A stretch of 64,000 bases of DNA from Paramyrothecium sp. XJ0827. Taxonomy: Eukaryota > Ascomycota > Sordariomycetes > Hypocreales > Stachybotryaceae. Shown here piece by piece: positions 32,463 to 43,788 of this stretch. The stretch is from the NCBI GenBank assembly GCA_020881915.1, contig JAJFPB010000002.1, positions 4,413,001 through 4,477,000 of the forward strand. Direction: 5' to 3'. The position numbers and the translations under genes are program-made. The notes under the pieces were generated by a model that was given only the letters and a program-made list of their open reading frames with translations, had not been told where the DNA came from and made no database searches. Each line of letters opens with the position of its first letter. Within the stretch, counting starts at the first letter, position 1.

Positions 32463-32970
32463 GCGGCAAGGGCTTGCAGTGCGTTGGGTCTCGTGTTTCT
32501 AGAAAAAGGGGGGTTTATTGAGAGGATGGGATTCCTCGACATGATGATTATCTCTGGTGGGGTTCTACAGAAACTCAAGAGGGGCGTTTGGTCTGGAAAT
32601 TGTACTTTTTGTGGTAGACGTTGCTTAGTGTAGCCTTGGAGATATGGATAGACTAGGCATCTGCCACCTTTTTGCATACCGCTACACAGAATTTGACTTT
32701 GCTTCTGAATATCAGCATGGGAGCGGCGCTGTTTCTCTCTTTATTTGCAAAACTATGCAGCGTTGTGCATCTCCACCAAGCTATTTCTATAGGGAATCGT
32801 TACTGCGTCTAGATGCCGAGGTTAGTAAAGCGGCAAGCCTGAATATGCGATTGGGAATGAAACCATACGAGGATATGTTCTGCTCGATAAACATCGATGT
32901 ACACATTTCATAGCGGCCCTTGGGCTTCATTATTCACGGCCGAAAGCCGTGGCGCGTGGGAGGGAGGGTT
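32463..32970. other. Convergent 3' flanks of Rvs161 and Dcp1
   Basis: 508 bp between two stop codons. It carries both 3' untranslated regions; no gene is seen. Confidence 0.5.
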
Positions 32971-33630
32971 TCAGTTCGCAGCATTGGAGCCGTTGGCCTT
33001 GGCGAACAGATCCGCGAGGGTGACGCTCCGGCCCATAGCCTGCATCGCCGGACCGGCCTCGGGGCCATGCGCATCGACGGTGCCTGCCGACCGCGCAATC
33101 TTCCAGCTCTCCTGGATGACGGCCCAGTTGACGTCGCGCGTGTCGTCCCTGTCGTTGTGGATCCAGATGCCGAGCACCTTCTCTTGGTCGCCCCACTGGC
33201 CGTCGAGCTTGAGGATGACGAGCTCGCCGTCGAGGACGGCGTGGTTGACGGTGGCGAGGTCGACGATGACGTTGTCGAGGCCGCGCCTGTTGAGCACGAA
33301 GAGGCACGCGCGGGAGCGCTGGCTGGGGTCGCCGGGCAGCGGGGCCTGGGCGCAGACGAAGAGGGTGCCCTCGACGCCCGACTTGTCCCAGCCCTGGGCG
33401 TCGTGGGCGAAGGTGTAGACGACGGCGTTGGCGGCGATGCTGAGGATGGCGTGGATGGAGGGCAGGTAGCGCTGCAGCACGGACAGGTTCAGCTCGGTGT
33501 TTGTGCGCGGCGGAGGCGGCGCGTAGTCGGGCTGCATGGCGGCCGCGTCGGACTCATAGTCGGAGACGGCGGGGATGCGGTTGGACGGCTGGCGGTTGTG
33601 CCGGGGCTTGGTGCGTGGTTGGCGACTCAT
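32971..33630 (-). CDS. DCP1: mRNA decapping protein Dcp1
   Basis: 219 aa from the ATG at 33630 (MSRQPRTKPRHN). The frame stays open upstream, but this ATG suits the family. Dcp1 is the EVH1-like activator of the decapping enzyme Dcp2 in cytoplasmic P-bodies. Family marks: NLSVLQRYLPSIHAIL, AVVYTF, WDKSGVEGTLFV, LFVLNRRGLDNVIVDL and VLGIWIHND, ending with helix WAVIQESWKIA. Two insertions relative to the yeast proteins lie in loops (APLPGDPSQRSR, DGQWGDQE). The tail TLADLFAKAN is short; the long C-terminus of animal Dcp1 is absent. It is convergent with Rvs161. Confidence 0.88.
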   Translation of the reverse strand: MSRQPRTKPRHNRQPSNRIPAVSDYESDAAAMQPDYAPPPPRTNTELNLSVLQRYLPSIHAILSIAANAVVYTFAHDAQGWDKSGVEGTLFVCAQAPLPGDPSQRSRACLFVLNRRGLDNVIVDLATVNHAVLDGELVILKLDGQWGDQEKVLGIWIHNDRDDTRDVNWAVIQESWKIARSAGTVDAHGPEAGPAMQAMGRSVTLADLFAKANGSNAAN

Positions 33631-35146
33631 AATCACGGATGGGAGCGGGAGGGGGACGGGGGCGTGCGATATCGTGTGTGTTGTTGGCGGATGACTGGGA
33701 ACCAAGACGAGGGCTGCCGCTCGGGGAATGGCTCGCGGGGAGATGCGACGGCTCAGCCTGTGACGCAGCGATCTCGATGAGAAACAATGCGACAACTCCT
33801 TACACTAGCGAGGTCGGCGACGAGTAGCCAAGTTGAGCACCGGATGCTTGGTCGAGGCTTGCGACGGCGATGTGTACGATCACCATGACGTGGGAGGTTT
33901 AAGGTAAGGCATGAATGGGAAACGGAATTGGAAGCTTCGGGTTAGCCCCACCAACGAATAGGTGCGGACCGTACGGTACAGTACCCCGGTTCAATTGTGT
34001 GTGAGATCCCAGCGGGACCACTAAAGGCCCAAAACCACCCACTCCGTGCGCTGTACTGGGAGAGACCTTCAAGTTGTCACAATCGGTTCGTGAATACCAT
34101 TTTCTTCACCAGACTCGTCCATCATATTATTTCTCCATTTAAATCATGATTCAAGCTGCCTTCACGTTAGGCTGTGCAACTAGCCTTGTCTTGTCACCAC
34201 CGTTCTCAAGCAAAGCTTGCAATGTAAACTCTGGTACCTTGCATCAAGTGAGGTGCTGGCAGGGTCTTTCCAATCCAGCTACTGAGTACCTTGCCTTTAC
34301 CTACCCATAATTAAAAACATTTGGACGAGCCGAGAATTTATGCAACATTGAATTCAGCCTCGGAGAGCGATAGTGACTAACACCGGGTCTATTATCTCGT
34401 GTTTGCAGCGTTATCAGGGTTGAGGGCGGTGTCCTGGAAAGCAGTATTTGATATGCCGGGTTGGCACAGTTGGCTCTCATGTGAGTTAGTGCCTGAAGGT
34501 ATCTGAGTAGGACAAAGCACACTCTGATTACCTTACCTTACCTACGCAGCCATCCTTACACGACTAAGCGAAAAGCAAGACTGGTAGCCTCCTCTTGGCT
34601 ACCGCGAGCCTGACTATGGTATTTTCAAATGCGGGATATTTGACATCACAGTCAATTTTACGAAATGTTTGATTCGTCTATACTCCGAAGCGGTGGTATG
34701 GCAAGATACTTGTGGTTGTAGCCGATCTCAGGTGCCTTATCGCTGATAACCTAATCTGAGCGCTAAGCCTACCATGGACGCGGCATGTGACGCCCCAAAT
34801 GACGATGCTCTGCTTTTTTTGCTGCGAGAGGCCCGCCCTCCACCTGTGCGACTTTCGCGGGGCTGCCAAGGCAAGGTACCCTGGATACCTCATCATCACG
34901 AGCGAAGCATTTCAACCCACCGCGCAGCGGCCTGGTCGCGTGCCCTGATTCACTGCGATTCTTTTGCTGCACTAGACGCCCGAGAGTTTGGAAATCGTTA
35001 TTGCCTGTATAGTGTTGTCCAGTTTCATGCTTACCAGCATCCACAAAGCCCCTCCCTCGAGGACCATGACCTAGCAGAGTGCGGCCCAGTCCCACGACAC
35101 GATCGAATCCGTTTCAAGCAGAACATACATACAAACCCTCGCAACC
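33631..35146. other. 1.5-kb intergenic region with CCTTACCT motifs
   Basis: No gene is supported. Short TACCTTACCTTACCTAC-type runs and related ACCTTGCC/TACCTACC motifs occur between 34230 and 34550. The right end is the promoter and leader of the inositol phosphatase gene. The two plus-strand frames at 34774-35511 overlap that gene out of frame. Confidence 0.4.
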
Positions 35147-38092
35147 ATGGCGCCGTCCGCCAGCGCACCCTCCGAGAAGTCGTTCGGCTCCGAGCCCGTC
35201 GACGTATCCTCGCCGCAGTCGCTGATCAAGGCGGTACATGCACGGCGGGCCGAGTACACACGCCGACACCGGATACGAATAAAGATCGGGACCTGGAACG
35301 TCGCGGCCTGTCCCGGAACCGACAAGGACCTGGCGAGCTGGTTCGTACACGGCGAAGGCATCGACGAAGACCTGGCCGGCTTGGACCTGTCCAAAAACAC
35401 AGCCGTCGATCACTCGAACCCCTCCTCGGTCGACGGGGACGGCGACCATGTGCGCCTCATCGGGGGCAACAAGATCGGCCTCTACGTGCTGGGCCTCCAA
35501 GAGATTGTTGACCTCAACATCACCAAGGAATACATGGGACGAGCGGTATACACAGACAGTGCGCCCGTCAAGAAGTGGCAGGCTGCCCTCGAGGCTGCCA
35601 TGCCCCCGGGCTACAGTCTTGTAACGTCCGAGCAAATGACCGGGCTTTTGCTTCTTGTGTATGCCTCGCCGGAGGTCTATCCTTCCATCAGCAACGTGAG
35701 CACCAAACTGGTCGGCACGGGCCTCCTAGGATACTTCGGAAACAAGGGCGCCGTGTCCACACGACTCGTTCTCGGCGAGATGACACGCATGGTGTTCGTC
35801 AACTGCCATCTAGCAAGCGGCGCCACCCAGGCATACCTCGAGCGACGATACTGGGACGCCAGCCAAATCGTCTCCAAGACACAGTTCGATCCGATTGTAC
35901 AAGCAGGAGTGGCTGAAGAGGAAGGGGCCAAGATTGGAGATGAGGATTTCAGTTTCTGGTTTGGAGACTTGAATTTTCGCTTGGATGGGCTTCCTGGCGA
36001 CGATATTCGGAGGATATTAACGCTTCACACGCAGGGAGAATACGGGGCAGCAGACAAGAAGACTGCGCCGCTCGAAGGAAATGGTATAATCATAACGAAG
36101 CATTCGGAAGGAAGTGACGATGACACGACTACAGCTTCATCGACATATTCAAGAGAAGAAAGTTTCGACTCTGAGAGCTCGCTTCCAGACCCCGACGACT
36201 TTCCAGAAGATCCAAGCCAAGACCCCACCTCTCTGCAGGCGACGCTGGATTCCCTGCTGCCGCATGATCAGCTTAAGAGGACGATCACTGAACGCAAAGG
36301 CTTCCACGATGGCTGGAAGGAAGGGCCAATTACGTTTCTCCCCACCTACAAATACGATGTCGGCACTGTCGGCCTCTTCGACTCGAGCGAAAAGCAGCGC
36401 GCGCCGAGCTGGTGCGATCGGATACTCTATCGGACACGCAGGGATCTAGAAGAGTACGAGAAGAAAGTCAAAGACGAGGCTGAAACCAAGAGGAAGGATG
36501 AAGAGATGAAAGCGCGCGGCATAGAAGAGGACGACGACGTCCTCTTTAGCTACGATCCCGACACTGACGGCGAAGAGCATTCTGGGGAGACAGCGGGGGT
36601 GGAATACGATGAGTATGATGAAAACGACGACGGAAACGCCGAAGAAGTCACCACACAAGCCGGCGCTCATGATCGCATCAGCCTTGACATATACACTTCA
36701 CATCAACGCATCACCTCTTCCGACCATAAACCGGTGATATCCATTTTTACTCTCGACTACGATGCTGTCGTCCCGGAACTCAAGGCCAAGGTGCATTCGG
36801 AGGTGGCGCGAGAGCTCGACCGAGTAGAGAACGAGGGCCGGCCAGATATCACGGTCGTGGTGGATGGTTCCACAAGTCAAAACGACAGCGCGCTCGACCT
36901 GGGCGACGTCAGCTTCATGGAGAGACAGAGCCGCTCCGTGACAATAGCAAATACTGGTGGGGTGTCGGCGACCTTCTCGTTTGTCGAGAAGCCAAGCACA
37001 GAAGACGGTGACTCGGCTACTCCATCGTGGATCACAACTTCATTTGTCCAGGCAGATGGCGAACAGACCGAGCGACTGGAGAAATCCGTCACTCTAGAAC
37101 CGGGCGAGACTATTCTAGCCATGGTGGATGCTCAAGTGCTAGCGAGCACACACGTCCGGACTCTCAACGCAGGCCGAGACAAGCTTGAGGACGTTCTTGT
37201 CCTACGGGTTGAGGGAGGCCGAGATCATTTCATTTCTGTACGGGGCACCTGGCTGCCCACCTGCTTCGGTCGCTCCATCGAGGAGCTTATCCGAGTACCC
37301 GAGGGAGGCATCAGAAAGTTTCTGACCCAGAAGAGCATCAAGGGTTCGATTCCGTACGACTCAGATGTACAATGCTCAGCCCCGAGGGAGTTGTTCAAGA
37401 TCACCGAGGCGATTGAGAAGCTTGCCGAACGATGTGTCGCGGACGAAGTCATGCTTGAGGAGATGATGCTGCCGCGAGATCCCGGTTGGCCGTTTGATGC
37501 GTCCACTTGGACAGCGAATAAATTGCCGGAGCAGGAAGTTCCGAAGGCTGTGGTAATAAATGCGCTCGATAATGACGAGCCGATTCTGGATGCCCTACCC
37601 GTCGATGTAAAGTCACCGCAACGGATGGAACTCTTATCCTCGATTCTCCTTTTGTTCCTCGAATCTCTCACCGACGGTCTCATTCCTTCACATCTATGGG
37701 CCAAAATCACCACCGCCGTACCGAACCTCTCCAACGTGCCAGCCTCCGCCTGGCTCGACACCAAGACGCAGATTCTAGACGTCCTCTCGCTAGCACCTAA
37801 CCACAACATCGCTTTCGTCTTCGTCACCGCCACTCTATCCCGCGTGGCCGCCGAGCTGAGCCCTGCGCAGGCGTCGTCGGGGCTGCCACCTTCGCTTTCG
37901 AAGCTAGGGCGACGTCTGAGCCTACGGAAGGTGCCCGAGAGCGAGGGTACGAAGCAGCGGCGGGCGCGTGAGAGACGGTACGCGGAGATATTCGCGGCGC
38001 TGGCATGCCGGGGCAACGAGAAGGAGAAAGGCACAAGGGACAGACAGAGGCTGGTGATGGAGATGTTTGTAAGGAGGGACGACGTCGCTTAG
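35147..38092 (+). CDS. Inositol polyphosphate 5-phosphatase, OCRL/INPP5B-like
   Basis: Single exon, 981 aa. Removes the 5-phosphate from phosphoinositides, mainly PI(4,5)P2 in this family, at endosomal or Golgi membranes. The IPPc domain begins at about residue 45 (IKIGTWNVAACPG), with GLQEIVDLN, GYFGNKGAVSTRL, VNCHLASG, FWFGDLNFRL (near 269), PTYKYD, PSWCDRILY (near 421) and SSDHKPV (near 524). An acidic, low-complexity insertion of about 90 residues (about 430-515) parts the last two motifs, and a smaller one lies near 310-365. An ASH-like beta domain (about 575-715) and a RhoGAP-like C-terminal domain (about 725-940) follow. No arginine-finger motif is obvious, as in inactive RhoGAP domains of OCRL. 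No membrane segment or signal is seen. Confidence 0.9.
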   Translation: MAPSASAPSEKSFGSEPVDVSSPQSLIKAVHARRAEYTRRHRIRIKIGTWNVAACPGTDKDLASWFVHGEGIDEDLAGLDLSKNTAVDHSNPSSVDGDGDHVRLIGGNKIGLYVLGLQEIVDLNITKEYMGRAVYTDSAPVKKWQAALEAAMPPGYSLVTSEQMTGLLLLVYASPEVYPSISNVSTKLVGTGLLGYFGNKGAVSTRLVLGEMTRMVFVNCHLASGATQAYLERRYWDASQIVSKTQFDPIVQAGVAEEEGAKIGDEDFSFWFGDLNFRLDGLPGDDIRRILTLHTQGEYGAADKKTAPLEGNGIIITKHSEGSDDDTTTASSTYSREESFDSESSLPDPDDFPEDPSQDPTSLQATLDSLLPHDQLKRTITERKGFHDGWKEGPITFLPTYKYDVGTVGLFDSSEKQRAPSWCDRILYRTRRDLEEYEKKVKDEAETKRKDEEMKARGIEEDDDVLFSYDPDTDGEEHSGETAGVEYDEYDENDDGNAEEVTTQAGAHDRISLDIYTSHQRITSSDHKPVISIFTLDYDAVVPELKAKVHSEVARELDRVENEGRPDITVVVDGSTSQNDSALDLGDVSFMERQSRSVTIANTGGVSATFSFVEKPSTEDGDSATPSWITTSFVQADGEQTERLEKSVTLEPGETILAMVDAQVLASTHVRTLNAGRDKLEDVLVLRVEGGRDHFISVRGTWLPTCFGRSIEELIRVPEGGIRKFLTQKSIKGSIPYDSDVQCSAPRELFKITEAIEKLAERCVADEVMLEEMMLPRDPGWPFDASTWTANKLPEQEVPKAVVINALDNDEPILDALPVDVKSPQRMELLSSILLLFLESLTDGLIPSHLWAKITTAVPNLSNVPASAWLDTKTQILDVLSLAPNHNIAFVFVTATLSRVAAELSPAQASSGLPPSLSKLGRRLSLRKVPESEGTKQRRARERRYAEIFAALACRGNEKEKGTRDRQRLVMEMFVRRDDVA

Positions 38093-38973
38093 GGACGGCA
38101 GGGCGGTGTATGGTCTGGAATGTGTCAATGAATGGAGGCTCGGGGGCTTTCCGTGAACGGCTCGGTTTGTTAATGTACATTGATTGTGTTTGGGGATACC
38201 TTATGGGCAGCATACTGCAGTGCCGGCGTCGACATGGGCACGCAGGGAGGGATTAGAGTTAATGGGTATGACGGATGACCAACCATGAGAGTTCGTTCGC
38301 GCAATGCGCTTCGCACTCCAGGATATTTAATTCAATCAAACATGCATTGGATCAAATGTTCCGCACTTTCAAGCATGCGACAACTGTTGATGCACTTTTC
38401 GTCAGTGGAGACACTTTCACATGTCTCAGTCGTTGGCCAGGGCACATGTTCTGCTAGAAGCCGACGGCTGTTGGAGAACGAACACGGTGTTATTGTAAGG
38501 TGTCGGAGGTTGATATTGAGCTTGCCAGGCTCAAGAGAAGGAAAGAAAGAGAGAAAAGGAAAAAGAGGAAGAGAAAGAAAGAGAGAGGATTGGGGCGAGT
38601 GGTAACAAGTGGCGAGGCAGGCACAGACTTACACGCGGTTGCGTCTTGATTTCCTCGTTTCCCGTGGATCAAGTGTCTGGTGACTCCTGCAACGAACCGC
38701 GAGCACGGCTGGCTGCCTGGTTTGATTTATTTTTCATCCATTCACAGTGAATCACAGTGAATTAATTATTCATTATTCCTTACAGCACCTCAATTGGGCC
38801 CTCGTTTGCTTTTGCTACTTTGCTTCGGATTTGGCACAAGACAACTCCATTCATTCCGGCCCTCCTCATTCCTCTGCCTTTCTTTGTCCTCCTCCGCCGT
38901 CTGTCTGGTCTTGCGTCACCCGCACTCTTCAAATGATCGCTCACGCCACTCACTGAATCCCGGGCACAGGTAC
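38093..38973. other. Intergenic region with a short purine tract
   Basis: A GA-rich tract (about 38525-38590) lies mid-region. Duplicated GTGAATCACAGTGAATTAATTATTCATT-like DNA near 38745-38780 is AT-rich and may be promoter DNA of the next gene. No coding frame is supported. Confidence 0.4.
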
Positions 38974-40272
38974 ATGGAAAAAAAAGCCCGACCAACGACC
39001 ATGAGGTGGGATGCCAAGATCACCGACACGGCCAAACTCTCCGTCGAACTCCGCTGGATCCTCGTTGACCGCGTGCAAGGCATCCTCAACGACCTGAGGC
39101 TCCTGCAGCTGAGGGCGATGGCCTATGCCTCGCCAGACTCTATCCGCGAACTCGCCGCCAGAGTCCCACTGCCTGCTACAACGAAGGACGAGGTCGCGGC
39201 GCTGGGCGAGCCTGGCGGTCCGCCCTCGGACAGTTTCCAGCTCTTGCCCCAAGTGGTGATTGCGGAAGAGCAGGAGAGCATCCTCGAAGCACTGCTGGGT
39301 AGCCACCGGCAGGAGCACTTGCAGGAGCTAGAAGGAACTTGCGAGCTGAGCGAGACGTGGTTTCAGCGGTTGGACGATTTGATCTGCGATTATGAGCATC
39401 TCGATCCTTTGCTTTGTTGGGGGAGCGCCTCCCAGGATCATCGTATCGTTAAGAGCATGTACCACGGGGAGGAGCCGGAAATACCGGAGATCGAACAAGT
39501 GGAAGACGCAGAGCGACCGGAAATCGAGCAAGTGGAGGATGCAGAACCGGTTGGTCCTGTCCTGGATCCGCAAGACTCGAGTCCCCATGATTCTGCCAAC
39601 ACTAGCACACCCTTGGACTCCCATCCCGTGATAGAAGACGAAAATATCCGACAGCAGATTGAGAGGATCCAGTACGAACACTCCCTCCTTACGCCATGGT
39701 ATGAGAGCTTTCCGACTCAACTCCAAGCATATCTGGATGGGCTGGACGCCGCTCGCGAAATAGCCTCCTTCAACCCCAACTGGCCATCCCACGGAGACGG
39801 CACTGTTGAAAGTCAAGACTCAGACTCAGAGAGTCAGGACTCAGACGGAGACAGCTACTACACATACTCGCCTGGCCCAGAAATCTCTCCCTCAGTTCTA
39901 GCCTCAGCACGAGAGTTCATGCACTACCTGGAGTCCACCGACGAGCCCGAGTACCCCGTCGGCGCCGACCAGCTGATCGAGCTGCTGGTCTACACACAGC
40001 AGGTGATCCGGTTTCGAGCCTACCTCTTCAAGAGCCTCGCGGATGTGCGCAAGGGGCTTAACAGGCGCGAAGAGTGGTACCGGATGCGCGAGGCCGACGG
40101 CGACATCACGCACGTCATGAAGAGCCGCGGCGACCCCAGCCCGCTGATGAAGGTGTCGTCGATAGACGATGAATGGGTCGAGGAAGACTCGTGGACCTCA
40201 CCGGTGAGCATGAGGGCCCATTCCGTGGCGTTCCAGAAGGTTGGGCATAGGCCGACGCAGGTGAGATGGTGA
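38974..40272 (+). CDS. Hypothetical acidic protein
   Basis: 432 aa from the ATG at 38974 (MEKKARP), or 423 aa from 39001 (MRWDAK), which may be the truer start. I recognise no domain. The sequence is protein-like and helical (LSVELRWILVDRVQGILNDLRLLQLRAMAYAS), with two copies of an EIEQVEDAE segment near residues 170-190 and an acidic Ser/Asp/Gln stretch (SQDSDSESQDSDGDS) near 285-300. It has no signal peptide and no TM segment with this start. The frame is open further 5', but there the translation is leader-like. No introns. Confidence 0.7.
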   Translation: MEKKARPTTMRWDAKITDTAKLSVELRWILVDRVQGILNDLRLLQLRAMAYASPDSIRELAARVPLPATTKDEVAALGEPGGPPSDSFQLLPQVVIAEEQESILEALLGSHRQEHLQELEGTCELSETWFQRLDDLICDYEHLDPLLCWGSASQDHRIVKSMYHGEEPEIPEIEQVEDAERPEIEQVEDAEPVGPVLDPQDSSPHDSANTSTPLDSHPVIEDENIRQQIERIQYEHSLLTPWYESFPTQLQAYLDGLDAAREIASFNPNWPSHGDGTVESQDSDSESQDSDGDSYYTYSPGPEISPSVLASAREFMHYLESTDEPEYPVGADQLIELLVYTQQVIRFRAYLFKSLADVRKGLNRREEWYRMREADGDITHVMKSRGDPSPLMKVSSIDDEWVEEDSWTSPVSMRAHSVAFQKVGHRPTQVRW

Positions 40273-40466
40273 TGGCGAGACGGGTGCGTGATTTGCTCGG
40301 GCGGGTGCAATGGGCGTTGTTTTGCGGCCCTGCGCATCTTGGGTAGAACATAGGCAGATGCCGAATGAGGCACATGCGAATAGCCCTTTGCTTGGAATAT
40401 TTTACCACTGAGCGGTGACGGAAGGGTTCAAGCGATAGACAAGCCGGCTGTCAAGTCAGAGGCTCG

Positions 40467-40601
40467 CCATAGGCACTTGTTACTATCCCATGGATATCGT
40501 GAAATAGCGACTACACGTATCACTTTGCATCACCTTTCTCGTGTCGAAATGCTTCATTCAGAAAACCATAGGCACCTTGTTATTATCCTACGGATACCAC
40601 G
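40467..40601 (+). repeat. Pair of diverged 36-bp direct repeats
   Basis: Segments from 40467 and 40565 share CCATAGGCAC-TTGTTA-TATCC-A-GGATA, about 98 bp apart. Most differences are C/T or G/A, as expected from an old duplication with transition-type decay. Confidence 0.6.
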
Positions 40602-40884
40602 ACGCAAACGGACTCGCTATAATCTCAAGTAAGGAAATATTCCCCAAGGGAATAAAGAAACACGCCATCGCCTCAAGTAATAATGCTGGTCGTCGTCGTC
40701 GTCATCATTATCATCATCATCCATAAACCTCCAACGATCTCCTGTCCCTCCCTTTCCGACAAAACAAGGCCTCGCTCTGTGCTGTGGTTCCTTTCAATTC
40801 GCTGTGCCGCCCTCGCAGTCGTTGTGGGAAACAGGCCTAGCTGCTAACCCCGTCACCTTTCGTTATCCTTTGCGCAACTCCAGA

Positions 40885-41000
40885 AGTAAAGCTAAAAGAA
40901 AGAAGAGAAGAAGAAAGAAGAGAAGAAGAATAAAAGAAGAGGGGGGAAAAGAATAGAAGAGAAAAGGAAAAAAAGAGAGAGAAAAAAGAAGAGAATGCTG
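40885..41000 (+). repeat. Polypurine (GA-rich) tract
   Basis: About 110 bases almost only of A and G (AAGAAGAGAAGAAG units), with a few T. It could form triplex DNA or exclude nucleosomes. It lies just beyond the 3' end of the Cys6 regulator gene. Confidence 0.8.
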
Positions 41001-41184
41001 CCGACGGGCTGTCCCCATTGTAACAGATGTCAACATTTATCATGACATGTTGATCATCCCATCCTCTACTTGAATCCCACGAATGGCCTGTGTTCCTGAG
41101 TCATCCCAACTCCGTGTCCAAACATGCCAAGGGCTTGTCAGAACGCTTGAACGTCCTGTGTCCCTACATGGGTCTTTCGTGTTA

Positions 41185-43755
41185 TCAATCAGCAGTGACC
41201 ATCACAAAAGAATCCATGTCGAGTCGAGGCACAGGCTCCCTCTGGTAGGTGGTATGCGGCTGCCAGTCGTCCTCGAAGAGCTGCGAGATCCAGAACAGCG
41301 GATGGTCCCAGTCCAAGGCCACCATCGGCGGCGGCTTGGGGCGCGGCGGGCCAAAGGGAACGAGCTCCTGCTCGGCCGGAACTTCGACGGCGTATGTTGG
41401 GTTCCGCGAACTCGATGAAGTCGGCGTAATTTTGATCGAGTAGTTGCTGGCCTTGAGCGCCCTTCTGTAGTTGAGCTGCCCCTGAATGGTCTCATCAGCT
41501 TGCATCTGCATGACGAGATCATATTCATGGGGCGCCAGAAGCCCCAATGCGCTTCTGTGGCGCTCCCAGGGTTGCGATGGGTTGGGTATCGGCAGGGTGT
41601 TGTAGTAGTGCCACGACTGGATGAGCAGGGTGCAGCTGGACTGGAGGTCCTCGACAAAGCCCGGGAGTGTGTAGCGGATCTGCCAATGTCAGCCGCGTTG
41701 CCTTGAGAGCCGTTTGAATTCTAGGGGAGAGGGGGACCAACCGAGCTTCCGTAGTTTTGTCTCGCGTGACGGTATCGGTCTTCAGTGATCCAGCTAGCCT
41801 CGCGGAGCAGGATGAAGAGTGTGAGGTAGATGACCCACCAGGAGTCATCAGACTTTTGGTTCATGAAGTACTCGAGGTCCTTGAGGACCTCCTTGCTGTA
41901 CCTCTGGAGGAACTTTGTGTGGTTGATGCTGTCGAACTGGGCGACGATCATGCGCGGCAGCGAAACCTTGCCTCGGAGGGGATAGCTGTCGTCGTGCCAG
42001 ATCGGCTTTATGCCCAGCGTCTCCTTGCCAACAATGTACGACGAGCCGGTGGTGTGCCCTGTCCCCCAGTGCTGTTAGCATACGGCCGTGGACACGGTCG
42101 CGGTCCACTCACGCATCGAGAACCAGAGCAAGAACAGGTTCAGCAGGAGGTTTTCCTTTCTTTGCGAGGCCGCTGTAGGTCGCGCCTGGCTTGACTGCGT
42201 TTCCAGTCAGATCCTGCGGACGAGACTCTCTCCGGGCTTGTTTGACTTACCGCCCTTTTCAAAGACTCGTAGTAAAGCAGAGCGGCTTCGTACGTCTTCT
42301 CGACAAGACCGGTCCGCGGCAAACTCCCGTCTGGACCTGGCTGGTGGCCCCCCGTCCGAATAAACCTGCGGAAAGAGGGGATCGCGTTCCTTATGACGTA
42401 CAGCTCATACTCCTTTGCCGTAGTGCTAATGTCAACCAAGCAGTAGTGGCCAAGTTGGGTGCATTTCGCCCTGCGATTGTCTCTCCAGAATCGGCAATCG
42501 GCGTCCCCTTCAATCCCGCGGAAAGTCATCACACTGATGCGCATGGGCTCGTCGCAGGCTCCGATGGTGAACTCGATGACCCGGATGTCAGGGGGGAAGC
42601 AGCGGTCGGAGACGTCCTTCATCTCGGTGCCCGTCCAGCGCTTGGTGAGTCCCAGGCCACCGGGGCGAACCAATATGACGTCGGTGATCTTACCTCGTTG
42701 GCAAGGCGCCCTGTGGATGGTCTTCTTGGATGCCTTGTTGAGGTCCCTGCAGGGCTGGCAGTCTCCGTTGGGGTTGTCCGGATCGACTTGGCACTATGGG
42801 GTTGTCAGTCTGGCATCGTGGGGCCTGAGGCCGAGATGGTAAACTCACTCGCATCTTTTGTTCACGGCAGCGGGTGCACGCTCGTCGCCTACGAGTCTCT
42901 GCAGTCTCTTCTCGCTTGGACTGATCGGCGAAGGGACGGCGGACACCTTTCTTCTTGGGTTGTTCGGCCTTGGGCTTTTGAGAAGTCGTCTTGCGGCTTT
43001 TGCTGCGGCGACGTTGGGTCTTTTTGGCGACGACTGTTGGCCTGCTCGATGCGGCATCGCTCTCGTCTGTGTCGGCTTCCTCCCTCTCCCGGTTATCTAG
43101 CCCTCCGTTAACGGTGACATGGTCGGCTCGGGTGTTCCACCCATGGTAGTGGTGGGATTCTGGCAGCGGGTTGTCTAGCCTGGTTATGTCCATGTGGGCA
43201 TCTGGGGCAACGATCGCCGGGCCTGCGATGGGAGAAGAAGGCGATCTCTTTTGCCTAAATGAGGCCAAGTCTTCCCCGCCAACGTCTATTCCTTTCGGGC
43301 TGTAAGGTCCCAGGTGTGTCTCGACGTGCGAAGCAGGATGGACGGGAGCCTTGGCCAAACCGAAGGCGGGATCGTGCGGGATGCCGATTGCTGTGGGATC
43401 CACGCAGCTCCCGGGGAACTCGTGGCTCGGTACAGTCTGGTGATAAGGGGTTGTTTGCGAAGCTTCATGGTGATGCTGATAGTAGAGAGGGGTCGAACCG
43501 AAGCCTTCACCGGCAACACCGTGACTCGACGGCAGACCATGCACGCCATAGGGCAAAGGAGGGCACGCCTCTCCATTAGTCATGTGAGGACGCAGGTGTT
43601 CCGAAGGCCAACTACCATCTGCTCTACCTTCGAGACGGGACGGAGGGTTGCACATGTACTCGGTGGGTGCGTAGGGAGCCGAGCCATTGTCCCGCAGCTG
43701 CAGTTGCAAGTCGTCCGGGTACCCTCCTGCTGCTGCAAACTGCGGGTGACCGGGT

Positions 43756-43788
<33 letters not shown>

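Larger units (their letters stand above)
40273..41184. other. Intergenic region with repeats and a purine tract
   Basis: Holds two related 36-bp segments (40467 and 40565), a trinucleotide run (GTC then ATC units) near 40690-40722, and a long purine-only tract on the plus strand at about 40885-41000. No gene is supported. Confidence 0.5.

Noticed and set aside
32920..33780. 286-codon plus-strand frame opposite Dcp1
   Set aside because: Valine/Asp/Gly-rich antisense shadow; the minus strand carries the Dcp1 motifs.
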